DNA of 64,000 nucleotides, taken from contig USQQ01000003.1 of NCBI GenBank assembly GCA_900556875.1, positions 62,001 through 126,000 on the forward strand, written 5' to 3'. A model generated the notes under the pieces. It saw nothing but the letters and a program-made list of their open reading frames with translations, did not search any database and was not told the DNA's origin. Made by a program: the position numbers and the translations under genes. The DNA comes from an uncultured Collinsella sp. (GTDB lineage: Bacteria; Actinomycetota; Coriobacteriia; Coriobacteriales; Coriobacteriaceae). Position 1 is the stretch's first letter. Each line of letters starts with the position of its first letter. Positions 26,209-34,819 of this stretch are shown piece by piece.

Positions 26209-26433
26209 GGAGTGGTTGTGAAAACGTACCGGTGAAGCGCTGTCTCTGCGCCGCGAACGGAATCAACCGCGATGATCAGCAAAAACGTTTTGCCGCTGGG
26301 GTGTCGATATAAAAATGGTAAAACTGCAAAACCGTTCGCCGAGAAGATGAAAACCCGCAGCTCACGCCTTGATAAACGTAGGTAAAGTGTTTAGCAGTTT
26401 ATCGCCCATGTGCAAGCGAAAGGAATCAGGCAG

Positions 26434-27138
26434 ATGGCAATCAAGGTGTTCGCTGACGGTGCAAATCTCGAGGGCATGCTCGACATGTACGAGAACGGCA
26501 ACGTTCAGGGTTTCACGACCAACCCGTCCCTTATGAAGAAGGGCGGCGTGACGGATTACCGCGCGTTTGCCAAAGAGGTCTTGACCCACATCACCGATGT
26601 ATCCGTGTCGTTTGAGGTCTTTGCCGACGACGTCGAGACCATGGAGGGCGAGGCGCGCGAGATCGCTACCTGGGCCGAGAACGTCTATGTCAAGATTCCG
26701 TGCGTGACTACCAAGGGCGAGTCCACCGCCGAGCTGGTCCGCAAGCTTTCGGCCGACGGCATCAAGGTCAACGTCACCACCATCTTTACGCCTGCGCAGG
26801 TCGACGAGATGGTCGAGGCCGTTGACGCCGAGACGCCGTCAATCATCTCGCTCTTTGCCGGCCGCATCGCCGACACCGGCGTCGACCCCATTCCGTTTAT
26901 GACGGAGTCGGTCAAGAAGGCCGCCGCCAAGCCCAACTGCGAGGTCCTGTGGGCGTCCACGCGTGAGCTTATCAATATTTACCAGGCGGAAGGATGCGGT
27001 TGCCAGATCATCACGGTGCCCAACAGCATCCTGGCCAAGCGTAAGAACATCGGCCGTGACCCGTACGAGGTCTCGCTCGATACCGTGCGCGGTTTTGCCA
27101 AGGATATCGCCTCGCTCGGTTTCCATATCCTGCCGTAA
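26434..27138 (+). CDS. Transaldolase-family protein, FSA/TalC type (copy 2)
   Basis: 234 residues, very similar along its whole length to the protein at 23130, with the same Lys87 (NVYVKIPC) and TTNPSLM motif. It has its own ribosome-binding site (GCGAAAGGAATC) and lies after the PTS terminator, so it is probably expressed separately. The duplication suggests different regulation or slightly different ketose-phosphate specificity. The last 16 coding bases (27121-27136) recur 156 bases downstream. Confidence 0.85.
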   Translation: MAIKVFADGANLEGMLDMYENGNVQGFTTNPSLMKKGGVTDYRAFAKEVLTHITDVSVSFEVFADDVETMEGEAREIATWAENVYVKIPCVTTKGESTAELVRKLSADGIKVNVTTIFTPAQVDEMVEAVDAETPSIISLFAGRIADTGVDPIPFMTESVKKAAAKPNCEVLWASTRELINIYQAEGCGCQIITVPNSILAKRKNIGRDPYEVSLDTVRGFAKDIASLGFHILP

Positions 27139-27292
27139 CGCGAACGCTGGCTACATCGCGGGTTGTTCGCCCCGGCCTTTCCTTTCCCTATCGCTCACGC
27201 GCTTCGCGAGGGTCGCGCTAGGCAAAGGAAAGGCCGGGGCTGCCGACACGAACTTGCCGGTAGGTTGGTGATAGGCTTCCATATCCTGCCGT
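27121..27292. repeat. 16-bp direct repeats flanking a hairpin element
   Basis: The same 16 bases occur at 27121-27136 (3' end of the transaldolase gene) and 27277-27292. Between them, 17-bp perfect arms 27169-27185 and 27224-27240 form a hairpin with a GC-rich loop. This looks like a short hairpin element with a target duplication, or a local duplication. Confidence 0.65.
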
Positions 27293-27295
27293 GGA

Positions 27296-27508
27296 CAAAG
27301 GTACCCCCGCCTGCGCCGTGCAAAATTGAGAGTATTCAGCAAGGTAAAGGCTTTTACCAGCTGGGTGAAGCATGGAACAGCCCCCGTTTTGGCTCTGATG
27401 ACGCTAAAACGGGGGCTGTTTCTTGCTTTTTCGTCTCTGAGGGGCATCCGGAGCGGCGGAAATTGCAGAATACTCGCGATTTTGCACGTTGCTACAGGGG
27501 GTACCTTG
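27296..27508. repeat. Large multi-arm palindrome between convergent genes
   Basis: Three nested pairings: 27296-27308 with 27497-27508, 27318-27337 with 27468-27487, and a perfect inner 15-bp stem 27376-27390 with 27406-27420. The structure fills the gap between the transaldolase and tex 3' ends and probably terminates both. No protein gene is supported here. Confidence 0.7.
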
Positions 27509-27518
27509 CTTTGACGGT

Positions 27519-29666
27519 TTACTTCCCCTGCACCATGGTGAGGGAGATTTTCTTGCGGTCGCGATCGACCTTTTCGACCCACACCTTTACCGTGTCACCG
27601 ACGCGTACCACGTCGCTCGGGTGCTTGACAAAGCGGTTGGCCAGCTTGGAGATGTGTACGAGGCCGTCCTGGTGCACGCCCACGTCGACAAAGGCACCAA
27701 AGTCGACGACGTTGCGCACCGTGCCCTTGAGTTCCATGCCGGGTTCCAGGTCATCGATGGAAAGCGCCGAGCGGCTAAAGACCACCTCGGGCGCGTCGTC
27801 GCGCGGGTCGCGCCCGGGCTTCTTGAGCTCGTTGACGATGTCGATGAGCGTTAAGGTGCCGCAGTCCAGGTCGCTTGCCAGTGCCGAGATGCTGCCCAGA
27901 CGGCGCTCGATATCGGGCACGCCGCCACGGCTGAGCTCGCTTGCCGCAACGCCGGCGCGCTCCAGGACGGCCGTGGCCACCTCGTAGCTCTCGGGGTGGA
28001 CGCTTGTCGCGTCGAGCGGGTTCTTGCCGCCGCTGATGCGCAAAAAGCCCGCGGCGTTGAGATATGCCTTGGGGCCCAGCTTGGGGACCTTCTTAAGCTG
28101 GCGGCGATCGGTAAAGGCGCCGTTTTCCTCGCGGTGGGCCACGATGTTCTTGGCCACGCTCGGCGTGATACCCGATACGTATCCCAGCAGGCTCGCGCTC
28201 GCGGTGTTTACGTCGACGCCCACGCGGTTGACGACGTCTTCCACCACGTGGCCCAGGGTGCGCGAAAGCTCGGCCTGGTCAAGGTCGTGCTGGTACTGGC
28301 CAACGCCGATGGACTGGGGCGGAATCTTGACGAGCTCTGCCAGCGGGTCCTGCAGGCGGCGGCCCAGGCTCATGGCGCCGCGCACGGTGACATCCAGATC
28401 GGGATACTCCTGGCTCGCGAGCTCGGAGGCGGAGTACACCGACGCGCCCGCCTCGTTGACGATGGTGTAGCGAAGGCTGGGCGCCTGCTCGGCAATAAAC
28501 TCCGAGACGACTTCCTCGGTCTCGCGGCTGGCGGTGCCGTTGCCGATGACGATGGTGTTGACGCCGTTCTTCTTGACGAGGCGGGCGAGCTCACGCTTGG
28601 TGCCGGCGACGTCGTGGCGCGGCTTGGTGGGGTAGACCACGCCGTGGTCGAGTAACTTGCCGGTCTCGTCCATGACGGCGACCTTGCAGCCGGTACGGTA
28701 GCCCGGATCGAGCGCGAGCACGCGGGCGCCGCGCACGGGGCGTGCCGAGAGCAGGCCTTCGAGATTCTTGGCAAAGACGTTGATGGCCTCGGTCTGGGCG
28801 CGAACGGTGAGTTTGGCGCGGGCCTCGCGCTCCAGCGAGGGAGCCATGAGGCGTTTGTAGCCGTCGGCGATGGCGGCATCGAAGATGGGAGCAAACACGC
28901 CCTGGCGTCGGGGCCAACGGCTGCCGAGGCGCACCGTGGCGGCAGCGCCGTCGACGTTCACGCGCACGCGGAGCTTGCCCTCGCGCTCACCGCGGTCGAT
29001 AGCCAGCACGCGGTGGTTGGGTATACGGCGCAGCGGCTCATCATAGCTGTAGTACGGCTCGTAGGGGGTCTTCTCGGCGGGGTCGGTGGCCTCGACGACG
29101 ATGTCGGCGGTGTTTTGCGTAAAGGTGCGCAGGTCGGCGACGTTCTCCGGGTCCTCGGCTACCGTCTCGGCCACGATGTCGGCGGCGCCGGCAAGCGCCT
29201 TCTCGGGCGTGTCGAAGCCGGCCTCCTCGTTAACGTATGCCGCGGCGGTGTCGAGCGCGCTGCCCTTGGCGGATGCCTGCATGATGATCATGTTGGCAAG
29301 CGGCTCCAGGCCTGCCTCGCGGGCCTTCTGCGCGCGGGTCATGCGCTTTTTGCGGTAGGGCTTGTAGAGGTCCTCGACACGCTGGAGCTGCGTGGCCTCG
29401 CGGATCTGTGCCTCGAGCTCGGGCGTGAGTTTGCCCTGGGCGTCGATAAGCAGAATGACGTCCTCTTTGCGCTGTTCAAGATTGCGCAGGTAGGACAGGC
29501 GCTCGTCGAGTGCGCGCAGGGCGACGTCGTCCATGCCACCCGTTGCTTCCTTGCGGTAGCGCGAAATAAAGGGGATGGTGTTGCCCTCGTCGATGAGCTT
29601 GACGGCCGCCTCGATGTTGGCGGCCTTAAGGTTGAGCTCGCGGGCGAGCTGGGCGATAAGATCCAT
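27519..29666 (-). CDS. tex: Tex-family RNA-binding S1 protein
   Basis: 715 residues with the Tex order: N-terminal helical region (SRYRKEATGGMDD near 36), YqgF/RNase H-like domain (LALDPGYRTGCKVAV near 335), helix-hairpin-helix repeats (about 490-560) and a C-terminal S1 domain (about 635-705, ending SLTMVQGK). Tex binds nucleic acids and is linked to transcription and stress tolerance. The ATG at 29666 follows AAGGAGTCCC; the longer upstream frame includes an A/T-rich promoter-like region. It is transcribed alone, convergent with the transaldolase. Confidence 0.95.
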   Translation of the reverse strand: MDLIAQLARELNLKAANIEAAVKLIDEGNTIPFISRYRKEATGGMDDVALRALDERLSYLRNLEQRKEDVILLIDAQGKLTPELEAQIREATQLQRVEDLYKPYRKKRMTRAQKAREAGLEPLANMIIMQASAKGSALDTAAAYVNEEAGFDTPEKALAGAADIVAETVAEDPENVADLRTFTQNTADIVVEATDPAEKTPYEPYYSYDEPLRRIPNHRVLAIDRGEREGKLRVRVNVDGAAATVRLGSRWPRRQGVFAPIFDAAIADGYKRLMAPSLEREARAKLTVRAQTEAINVFAKNLEGLLSARPVRGARVLALDPGYRTGCKVAVMDETGKLLDHGVVYPTKPRHDVAGTKRELARLVKKNGVNTIVIGNGTASRETEEVVSEFIAEQAPSLRYTIVNEAGASVYSASELASQEYPDLDVTVRGAMSLGRRLQDPLAELVKIPPQSIGVGQYQHDLDQAELSRTLGHVVEDVVNRVGVDVNTASASLLGYVSGITPSVAKNIVAHREENGAFTDRRQLKKVPKLGPKAYLNAAGFLRISGGKNPLDATSVHPESYEVATAVLERAGVAASELSRGGVPDIERRLGSISALASDLDCGTLTLIDIVNELKKPGRDPRDDAPEVVFSRSALSIDDLEPGMELKGTVRNVVDFGAFVDVGVHQDGLVHISKLANRFVKHPSDVVRVGDTVKVWVEKVDRDRKKISLTMVQGK

Positions 29667-29769
29667 GGGACTCCTTGCGTTTAAGGTGCGTTTGCAGCAC
29701 AGAGCTACCAAGGATACCACCTGCCACTTCGCCCAAAAAAGACTGTTTTGGCGCGGAACCACGAAAGCG

Positions 29770-29905
29770 GCCTATCTACTACGTTTGAACCGTGTGGGTC
29801 GACCATCCCCCGATCTTCCGAAAATGCGCAACCTGTCTACCTGCGGTTTTTATTCCGCGAAATTTGGCATGGTTGAGGGCGATCGGTTAAACGTAGTAGA
29901 TAGGC
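29770..29905. repeat. Long inverted repeat in the tex upstream region
   Basis: A perfect 17-bp pair (29770-29786 and 29889-29905) encloses about 100 bases. It lies in the 420-base gap between tex and the oxidoreductase gene. Nothing coding is seen in this gap. Confidence 0.65.
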
Positions 29906-29982
29906 ACATTTCGTGGCGAACGAACCAAGCTGAGGTGCAAAAAGGCCCCCCGTCTCAGAAAATCATTGGAAACGTAGCAAAA

Positions 29983-30014
29983 TGCCCCGCGGGCAGGAGG
30001 CTGCTCGCGGGGCA
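29983..30014 (-). terminator. Terminator of the oxidoreductase operon
   Basis: TGCCCCGCGGGCAG (29983-29996) pairs with CTGCTCGCGGGGCA (30001-30014). On the minus strand the stem is followed by TTTT. Confidence 0.8.
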
Positions 30015-30086
30015 AAGAAGAGGGGCTTATTTGTGGCGGACCGAGGGACTCGGCATGGGGTTTCTGCCGCGGCCGCTCTCAAGGCA

Positions 30087-31127
30087 TTACAGCTCGACGA
30101 GCTGGCCGGTCTCGGCGGCCTCCTTGATGGCGTTGAGAAGCGTGAGCGTCTTGACGTTGTCGGCGGGGGTCACGACGGGCTCAACCTCACGGCGGACAAC
30201 CTTCACAAAGTGCTTGAGCTGCATCTTGTGCGGCAGCGCCGGGTCCACGGCCGGAATCTCCATCTGCAGCGGCTTGTGCCAGTTGGAGGCGCCGTCGTAG
30301 GAGAACTGGTGCAGGCGGGGCAGCGAAAGGGCGCCCAAGGTTCCGCCGATAAAGTAGGCGTCGGCGTCGAAGGGACGGTACTGCGGGTCCTCGCGAGCGG
30401 TGGCCTCCCAGTTCCAGGGGCTGGCGGTGGCATCGGAGATGGTCATGCTTGCGAGCGCGCCATCGGCAAAACGGACGTTGACCACGGCGGAGTCCTCAGT
30501 CTCAAAACCGCGGGCGGCGCTGGACTGCATACCCTGGACGGCAACGGGCTCGCCCAGCAGATAGCGGAGCAGGTCGACGTCGTGAACCAGGTTAACCAGG
30601 ATCGGGCCGGCACCCTTCTTGCGGCGCCACTCGACATCGAAGTACTCGTCATTCTTATAGATCATGTAGTGGAAGCTCGACACGGTGAGCTTGCCCAGCT
30701 CGCCGGACTCGATGATCTCCTTGGCCTTGTTGACGAAGGGGTTGTGGCGACGGTGCTGGCCCACGAGCACGGGCACGCCGGCGGTCTCGGCCTCGGCGGC
30801 GAAGGCCTGGGCATCCTCGAGGTCATTGGAGATCGGCTTTTCGACCAGCGGCACGATGTTGCGCTTCACGGCCTCGCGGGCAACGCCCAGATGCAGGTCG
30901 TTGGGGGTGGCGATGATGACGGCCTCGGGCTTGACCTCGTCCATCATCTGGGCGGGATCGGTAAAGAACGGCACGCCGGCGGCCTCGGCCGTGGCGCGGG
31001 CGCCCTCAAAGGCGTCGGCGATGGCGACGAGCTCGGCCTCGGGCTCCTCGGTGACAAAGCGGATGTGGTTGCGGCCCATGGCGCCGGCGCCGATGACGGC
31101 AATGCGGACGGGGTTGAGCTCAGACAT
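30087..31127 (-). CDS. Gfo/Idh/MocA-family oxidoreductase
   Basis: 346 residues. The Rossmann motif VIGAGAMGRNH is near residue 10, the EKP motif (VEKPIS) near 95, and the catalytic region LVNLVHDVDLL near 177. Members oxidise or reduce sugars, inositols and related compounds with NAD(P). It is the last gene of a minus-strand operon with an MFS transporter and an SDR dehydrogenase, which together suggest uptake and redox conversion of a polyol or sugar acid. A family-A palindrome lies between it and the MFS gene. Confidence 0.88.
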   Translation of the reverse strand: MSELNPVRIAVIGAGAMGRNHIRFVTEEPEAELVAIADAFEGARATAEAAGVPFFTDPAQMMDEVKPEAVIIATPNDLHLGVAREAVKRNIVPLVEKPISNDLEDAQAFAAEAETAGVPVLVGQHRRHNPFVNKAKEIIESGELGKLTVSSFHYMIYKNDEYFDVEWRRKKGAGPILVNLVHDVDLLRYLLGEPVAVQGMQSSAARGFETEDSAVVNVRFADGALASMTISDATASPWNWEATAREDPQYRPFDADAYFIGGTLGALSLPRLHQFSYDGASNWHKPLQMEIPAVDPALPHKMQLKHFVKVVRREVEPVVTPADNVKTLTLLNAIKEAAETGQLVEL

Positions 31128-31155
31128 TTCGACTCCTTAATGCTGGTGGCTGGCG

Positions 31156-31188
31156 AATGTGGCAAAGGGACTGTCCCTTTGCCACATT
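31156..31188. repeat. Dispersed palindrome family A, copy 2
   Basis: Perfect 16-bp arms around one base, in the gap between the MFS and oxidoreductase genes. The core GGCAAAGGGAC matches the other family-A copies. Confidence 0.8.
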
Positions 31189-31195
31189 GGTATAA

Positions 31196-32452
31196 CTAGG
31201 CGGACTTCTTCTTGCTGTCGGAGACCATCATGTAGACGGTGAGTACGACGGCGATGGCGGCGATCACGATGGCGCCGTAGAAGGACTGCTGGTAGGCGGC
31301 GCTGCCGGCCTCGGCGTGATACAGCACGGCGGTGATGGGCTGGCTGATCCAGGTAGAAGCGGCATAGCCCAAGAACATGATGCCGTAGTTGACACCGATG
31401 TTGCTGGTGCCAAAGGCGCCACCGGTAAGCGGCGGGTAGATGACGAGCAGGGCGCCAAAGCTAAAGCCGAGCAGGGCGAGCGCCACAAAGAACATGCTCT
31501 GCGTAAAGCTCATCGACATGATGACGAGTGCGACGATGGTGACGACAAGGCTGATGAGCAGCGACTTGTAGGCGCCGAGCTTGTCGATGATCTGACCAAA
31601 GGACAGACGGCCGACCAGGTTGGCGCAGGTGTTGACGGAGACCACCACACCGCCGAGGGCGACGGCCGCGGCGCTCGTGGGGTCGGCGAAGAGCTGGACG
31701 GCGGCGATGGAGGCAACCTTGCCCACAAGCAGGGTGCCTGCAGTGGCAGCAAAGGCGAAGGTGACGATGAGGACCCAGAAGCGCGGGGTTTTGACCATCT
31801 CGCCCGGGGTGAGGTCGCCGAAGGTACCGGCGTGCGCGCCGCCCTTGGGGGCCTCGAAGCCCTCGGGCAGCCAACCGGCCTCGGGGGCCTTCAGGAACAG
31901 GGCGGAGGCGGCGATCGTCACAAAGAAGATGACGCCGAGTGCCTTGAGGGCGCCAAAGATGCCCAGACTCGGGATGAGCAGCGAGGCGAGCACCGGGGAC
32001 AGCACAGCGGGGCCGGCGGTCGAAGCGGCCAGGGTGATGCCGGAGGCGAGGCCCTTTTTGTCGATGAACCACTTTTGGCCGGTGGTGAGCGCGGGGTTGT
32101 AGCCCAGGCCGTTGCCGATGGCGGCGACGAGCGAGAACCACAGGTAGAACTGCCACGGCTCGGTGACGGTGCCGGACATGAACCAGCCCACGCCGTAGCA
32201 CACGGCGGCAGCGATCACGACGTTGCGCGGGCCGATCTTATCGGAGATGCGGCCGGCGAAGATGCCCGTCACGGCCATGATGGTCTGGAAGACCGGGAAA
32301 GCCCAGGTAAGTGCGCTGGACCACTCGGGGTAGACGGCGAGCAGGTTCTTGGACACGACGGAGTACAGCGCGATGGAGCTGATGAAGAACATGGTGACGC
32401 ACGCGGCGGAAAGCACGACGGCGCGACCCTTGTTGGAGTTGGTGGAAGCCAT
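31196..32452 (-). CDS. MFS transporter, oxalate/formate antiporter (OFA)-like
   Basis: 418 residues and about 12 helices. ISDKIGPRNVV between helices 2 and 3 and KKGLASGITLAASTAGPAV near residue 135 match the OFA group, which carries small carboxylates and related metabolites. It is placed between the SDR gene and the Gfo/Idh gene on the same strand, so it likely imports their substrate. The substrate cannot be read from sequence. Confidence 0.8.
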   Translation of the reverse strand: MASTNSNKGRAVVLSAACVTMFFISSIALYSVVSKNLLAVYPEWSSALTWAFPVFQTIMAVTGIFAGRISDKIGPRNVVIAAAVCYGVGWFMSGTVTEPWQFYLWFSLVAAIGNGLGYNPALTTGQKWFIDKKGLASGITLAASTAGPAVLSPVLASLLIPSLGIFGALKALGVIFFVTIAASALFLKAPEAGWLPEGFEAPKGGAHAGTFGDLTPGEMVKTPRFWVLIVTFAFAATAGTLLVGKVASIAAVQLFADPTSAAAVALGGVVVSVNTCANLVGRLSFGQIIDKLGAYKSLLISLVVTIVALVIMSMSFTQSMFFVALALLGFSFGALLVIYPPLTGGAFGTSNIGVNYGIMFLGYAASTWISQPITAVLYHAEAGSAAYQQSFYGAIVIAAIAVVLTVYMMVSDSKKKSA

Positions 32453-32516
32453 TGGACTCTTTCTAATCGATGCGGGGAGGAGCGGGCGTCACCGCGAGCC
32501 TCCCTGTTGGGCTGGC

Positions 32517-33398
32517 TTACTGGTCAGTCGGCTTTGCGACGCCGGACTCATCGGACCAAAGCTCGACACCCTTGTTCTTGAGGTAGTTGTCGGCAAAGGC
32601 TCGGCGACCGCCGGGCTTGGCGGTGAGGTCGCCCATCATATTGGAGAAGCCGCCATCGACCTTGATGGCGTCGCCGGTGGTAAAGTCCGAGCGCTTGGAC
32701 GCCAGGAACATGACGGCGTTGGCGATATCGCTGACCTCGCCGATACGGCGCGTGGCGATGAGGCGGCTGCGGCTCTTCTCGACCTCGGGGTCGGCGTAAA
32801 AGCTCGCCGACATGGGGGTCTTGACAAAGCAGGGCTCGACGCAGTTGGAGCGCACGCCGTAAGGGCCCCACTCGGCGGCGAGCATCTTGGACATCATGTT
32901 GACGCCCGCCTTGGTGGAGCTGTACACGCCCGAGAACGTCTCGGGGGAGTGGCTAGCGACGGTCGAGATGTGCACCAGGCGGCCCTGGCCGGCCTTGATC
33001 ATCTCGCGACCAAAGCGCTGCGAGGTGATGAAGTAGCCGGTGAGGTTGACGTTGAGCACCTGCTCCCAGTCGCTCAGCGGCAGGTCCTCCATGGCGGCGA
33101 AGCGCAGGATGCCGGCGGTGTTGACGAGAACGTCGACGCGGCCGAACTCGGCGATGGTGGCGTCGACGGCGGCCTGAACCTCGGCCTCGTCGGTGGCGTT
33201 CATCTTGTAGCCCTCGGCGTGGATGCCAAACTCGGCGGCGAGGTCGGCGGCTGCGGCCTTGACCTTCTCCTCGTCCAGGTCGAGCAGGACGACATTGGCG
33301 CCGTTGCGGGCGAACTCGCGGCAAATCTCGGCGCCCATACCGCCGAGCGCGCCAGTCACGGCGCAGACATCGCCCTCGAGCTTAAGCCAATTGCTCAT
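32517..33398 (-). CDS. Short-chain dehydrogenase/reductase
   Basis: 293 residues. The cofactor motif TGALGGMG is near residue 15, NTAG near 92, catalytic Ser in HISTVASHS near 143, and YSSTK provides Tyr and Lys. The extended C-terminal about 30 residues (DNYLKNKGVELWSDESG) are unusual for a minimal SDR. The predicted role is NAD(P)-linked oxidation of a hydroxyl group in the pathway shared with the MFS and Gfo/Idh genes. It is the first gene of the minus operon, divergent from the LysR regulator. Confidence 0.88.
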   Translation of the reverse strand: MSNWLKLEGDVCAVTGALGGMGAEICREFARNGANVVLLDLDEEKVKAAAADLAAEFGIHAEGYKMNATDEAEVQAAVDATIAEFGRVDVLVNTAGILRFAAMEDLPLSDWEQVLNVNLTGYFITSQRFGREMIKAGQGRLVHISTVASHSPETFSGVYSSTKAGVNMMSKMLAAEWGPYGVRSNCVEPCFVKTPMSASFYADPEVEKSRSRLIATRRIGEVSDIANAVMFLASKRSDFTTGDAIKVDGGFSNMMGDLTAKPGGRRAFADNYLKNKGVELWSDESGVAKPTDQ

Positions 33399-33631
33399 AG
33401 GAACTTCCCTTCTTGTGCCTCCCTGTGGGTCGCTCCCATTAACCGACCCACGTGGTTTTCGCTGGTTATCGTATGCTTAGCGTTCGCGCAGGTGAATTGC
33501 ATATTTGTTAGAATGGCGTTAACCGTAGGTTTACACTGTGCATTGAGGTTTGTTCGCAATTGAGCGTGTGACCTGCGAAAACGACCCCCTGCGGCGCTGT
33601 GGGCCCGCGCGTGCGAAAACGGGAGATTGAC

Positions 33632-34510
33632 GTGTACGATCGACGACTTGACGCTATTTCGGCCGCCGCGGAGCTGGGAAGTTTCTCGCGTGCCGCGGCA
33701 AAGCTGCGCGTGTCGACCCCGGCGCTCGTCAAACAGGTGTCGGGGTTCGAGGCCGAGTTTGGCATCACGTTGTTCGAGCGCTCGCACTCGGGCGTCAAGG
33801 TGACGCCGGCGGGCGCGCTGTTGGTGGACGACGCGCGCTCGATTATGCGCCAATCCGAGGATGCGTTGCGCCGCGCCCGGCGAGCGGCGGGCGATGGCGG
33901 TGCGGTGCGCCTGGGCGTATCGATGATGTGCCCGGGGCGCCACACGCTCGCGCTGTGGCCGCAGGTGCACGACATGGAGCCGCGCTTGCGTTTTGAGATT
34001 GTGCCGGTGGGGGACCTTTACGATGAGCGCGAGACCGTCATGCGAGGTCTGGGGCGCGAGGTGGATGTGGTGCAGTCGAGTTTTTCGACCCCGCGCTGGG
34101 GTGATGCCTGCCAAAAGCTCCGCATTGTCAACGTGCCGTTTTATATCGACCTGCCGCGCACGAGCCCGCTGGCACGCAAGAACCGTATTTCGATCGCCGA
34201 CTTGGAGGGTATGCGTCTGCGCGTACTGCGCCACGGCAACGACGCCATGGACAGCCTGCGCATTGACCTTTTGGCCGACGGCGGCGTGGACGTGATCGAC
34301 GTGGATAGCTTCGACTTTGCGCTCTTTAACGAAGCCGAGGAAAAGGGCGACGCGGTGCTCACCTGCGGCGCATGGTCGGGTGTGCACCCGGCCTTTGTGG
34401 GCGTGCCGTTCCTATGCGGCCGCGAGGTGCCGGTCTTCTTGCACTACCCGCTCGAGCCCACCCTCCAAGTACAAAAATTCGTCAACGCCATGGCCCAACT
34501 CCTCAACTAG
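33632..34510 (+). CDS. LysR-family transcriptional regulator
   Basis: 292 residues. The N-terminal helix-turn-helix (LDAISAAAELGSFSRAAAKLRVSTPALV) is classic LysR, followed by a periplasmic-binding-like effector domain. The GTG start at 33632 is preferred because GGGAG lies 6 bases upstream; the longer frame from 33599 precedes that site. It is divergent from the SDR/MFS/oxidoreductase operon and is likely its activator. The 233-base divergent gap holds T/A-rich promoter-like sequence but no unambiguous T-N11-A box. Confidence 0.85.
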   Translation: MYDRRLDAISAAAELGSFSRAAAKLRVSTPALVKQVSGFEAEFGITLFERSHSGVKVTPAGALLVDDARSIMRQSEDALRRARRAAGDGGAVRLGVSMMCPGRHTLALWPQVHDMEPRLRFEIVPVGDLYDERETVMRGLGREVDVVQSSFSTPRWGDACQKLRIVNVPFYIDLPRTSPLARKNRISIADLEGMRLRVLRHGNDAMDSLRIDLLADGGVDVIDVDSFDFALFNEAEEKGDAVLTCGAWSGVHPAFVGVPFLCGREVPVFLHYPLEPTLQVQKFVNAMAQLLN

Positions 34511-34525
34511 CTCATTTGGCGCGGG

Positions 34526-34618
34526 TAGTCTTTTTGGGACGGGGCTTTTTTAGCTACTTTCGCCGCCCTGCCTGCGCACCCTCAAAGTAGTCAAAAAGCC
34601 CCGTCCCAAAAAGACTAA
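34526..34618. terminator. Long hairpin, 35-bp arms, after the LysR gene
   Basis: 34526-34560 pairs with 34584-34618 with few mismatches. The arms contain oligo-T/oligo-A tracts on each side, so either transcript would end in a U-rich tail. Probable bidirectional terminator. Confidence 0.75.
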
Positions 34619-34624
34619 CAAAAC

Positions 34625-34652
34625 GAGGCCCTGGCCAAACGGCCAGGGCCTC
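34625..34652. terminator. Short perfect terminator stem
   Basis: GAGGCCCTGGCC and GGCCAGGGCCTC form a perfect 12-bp stem with a 4-base loop. Confidence 0.75.
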
Positions 34653-34695
34653 ACTAACTTTTATTCCGTTCTAAACGACGGGCTGACTGCGCGCA

Positions 34696-34805
34696 GGAGG
34701 GCGCCCCGGGGACGGGCGGGGTATTTCCTCCGCGCGCAGTTTCGCAGCGCAGCGAGAATGTTTGAGCGCGGAGGAAATACCCCGCCCGTCCCCGGGGCGC
34801 CCTCC
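34696..34805. repeat. Perfect 40-bp inverted repeat at a convergent gene end
   Basis: 34696-34735 is the exact reverse complement of 34766-34805, around a 30-base loop. It lies between the LysR gene and the ABC exporter 3' ends. The arms are very GC-rich around a TATTTCC centre. Confidence 0.85.
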
Positions 34806-34819
34806 GTCAGTAACCGTTC

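Noticed and set aside
27163..27987. Plus-strand frame between the transaldolase and tex genes
   Set aside because: It runs through palindromes and then antisense to tex; composition is not protein-like.
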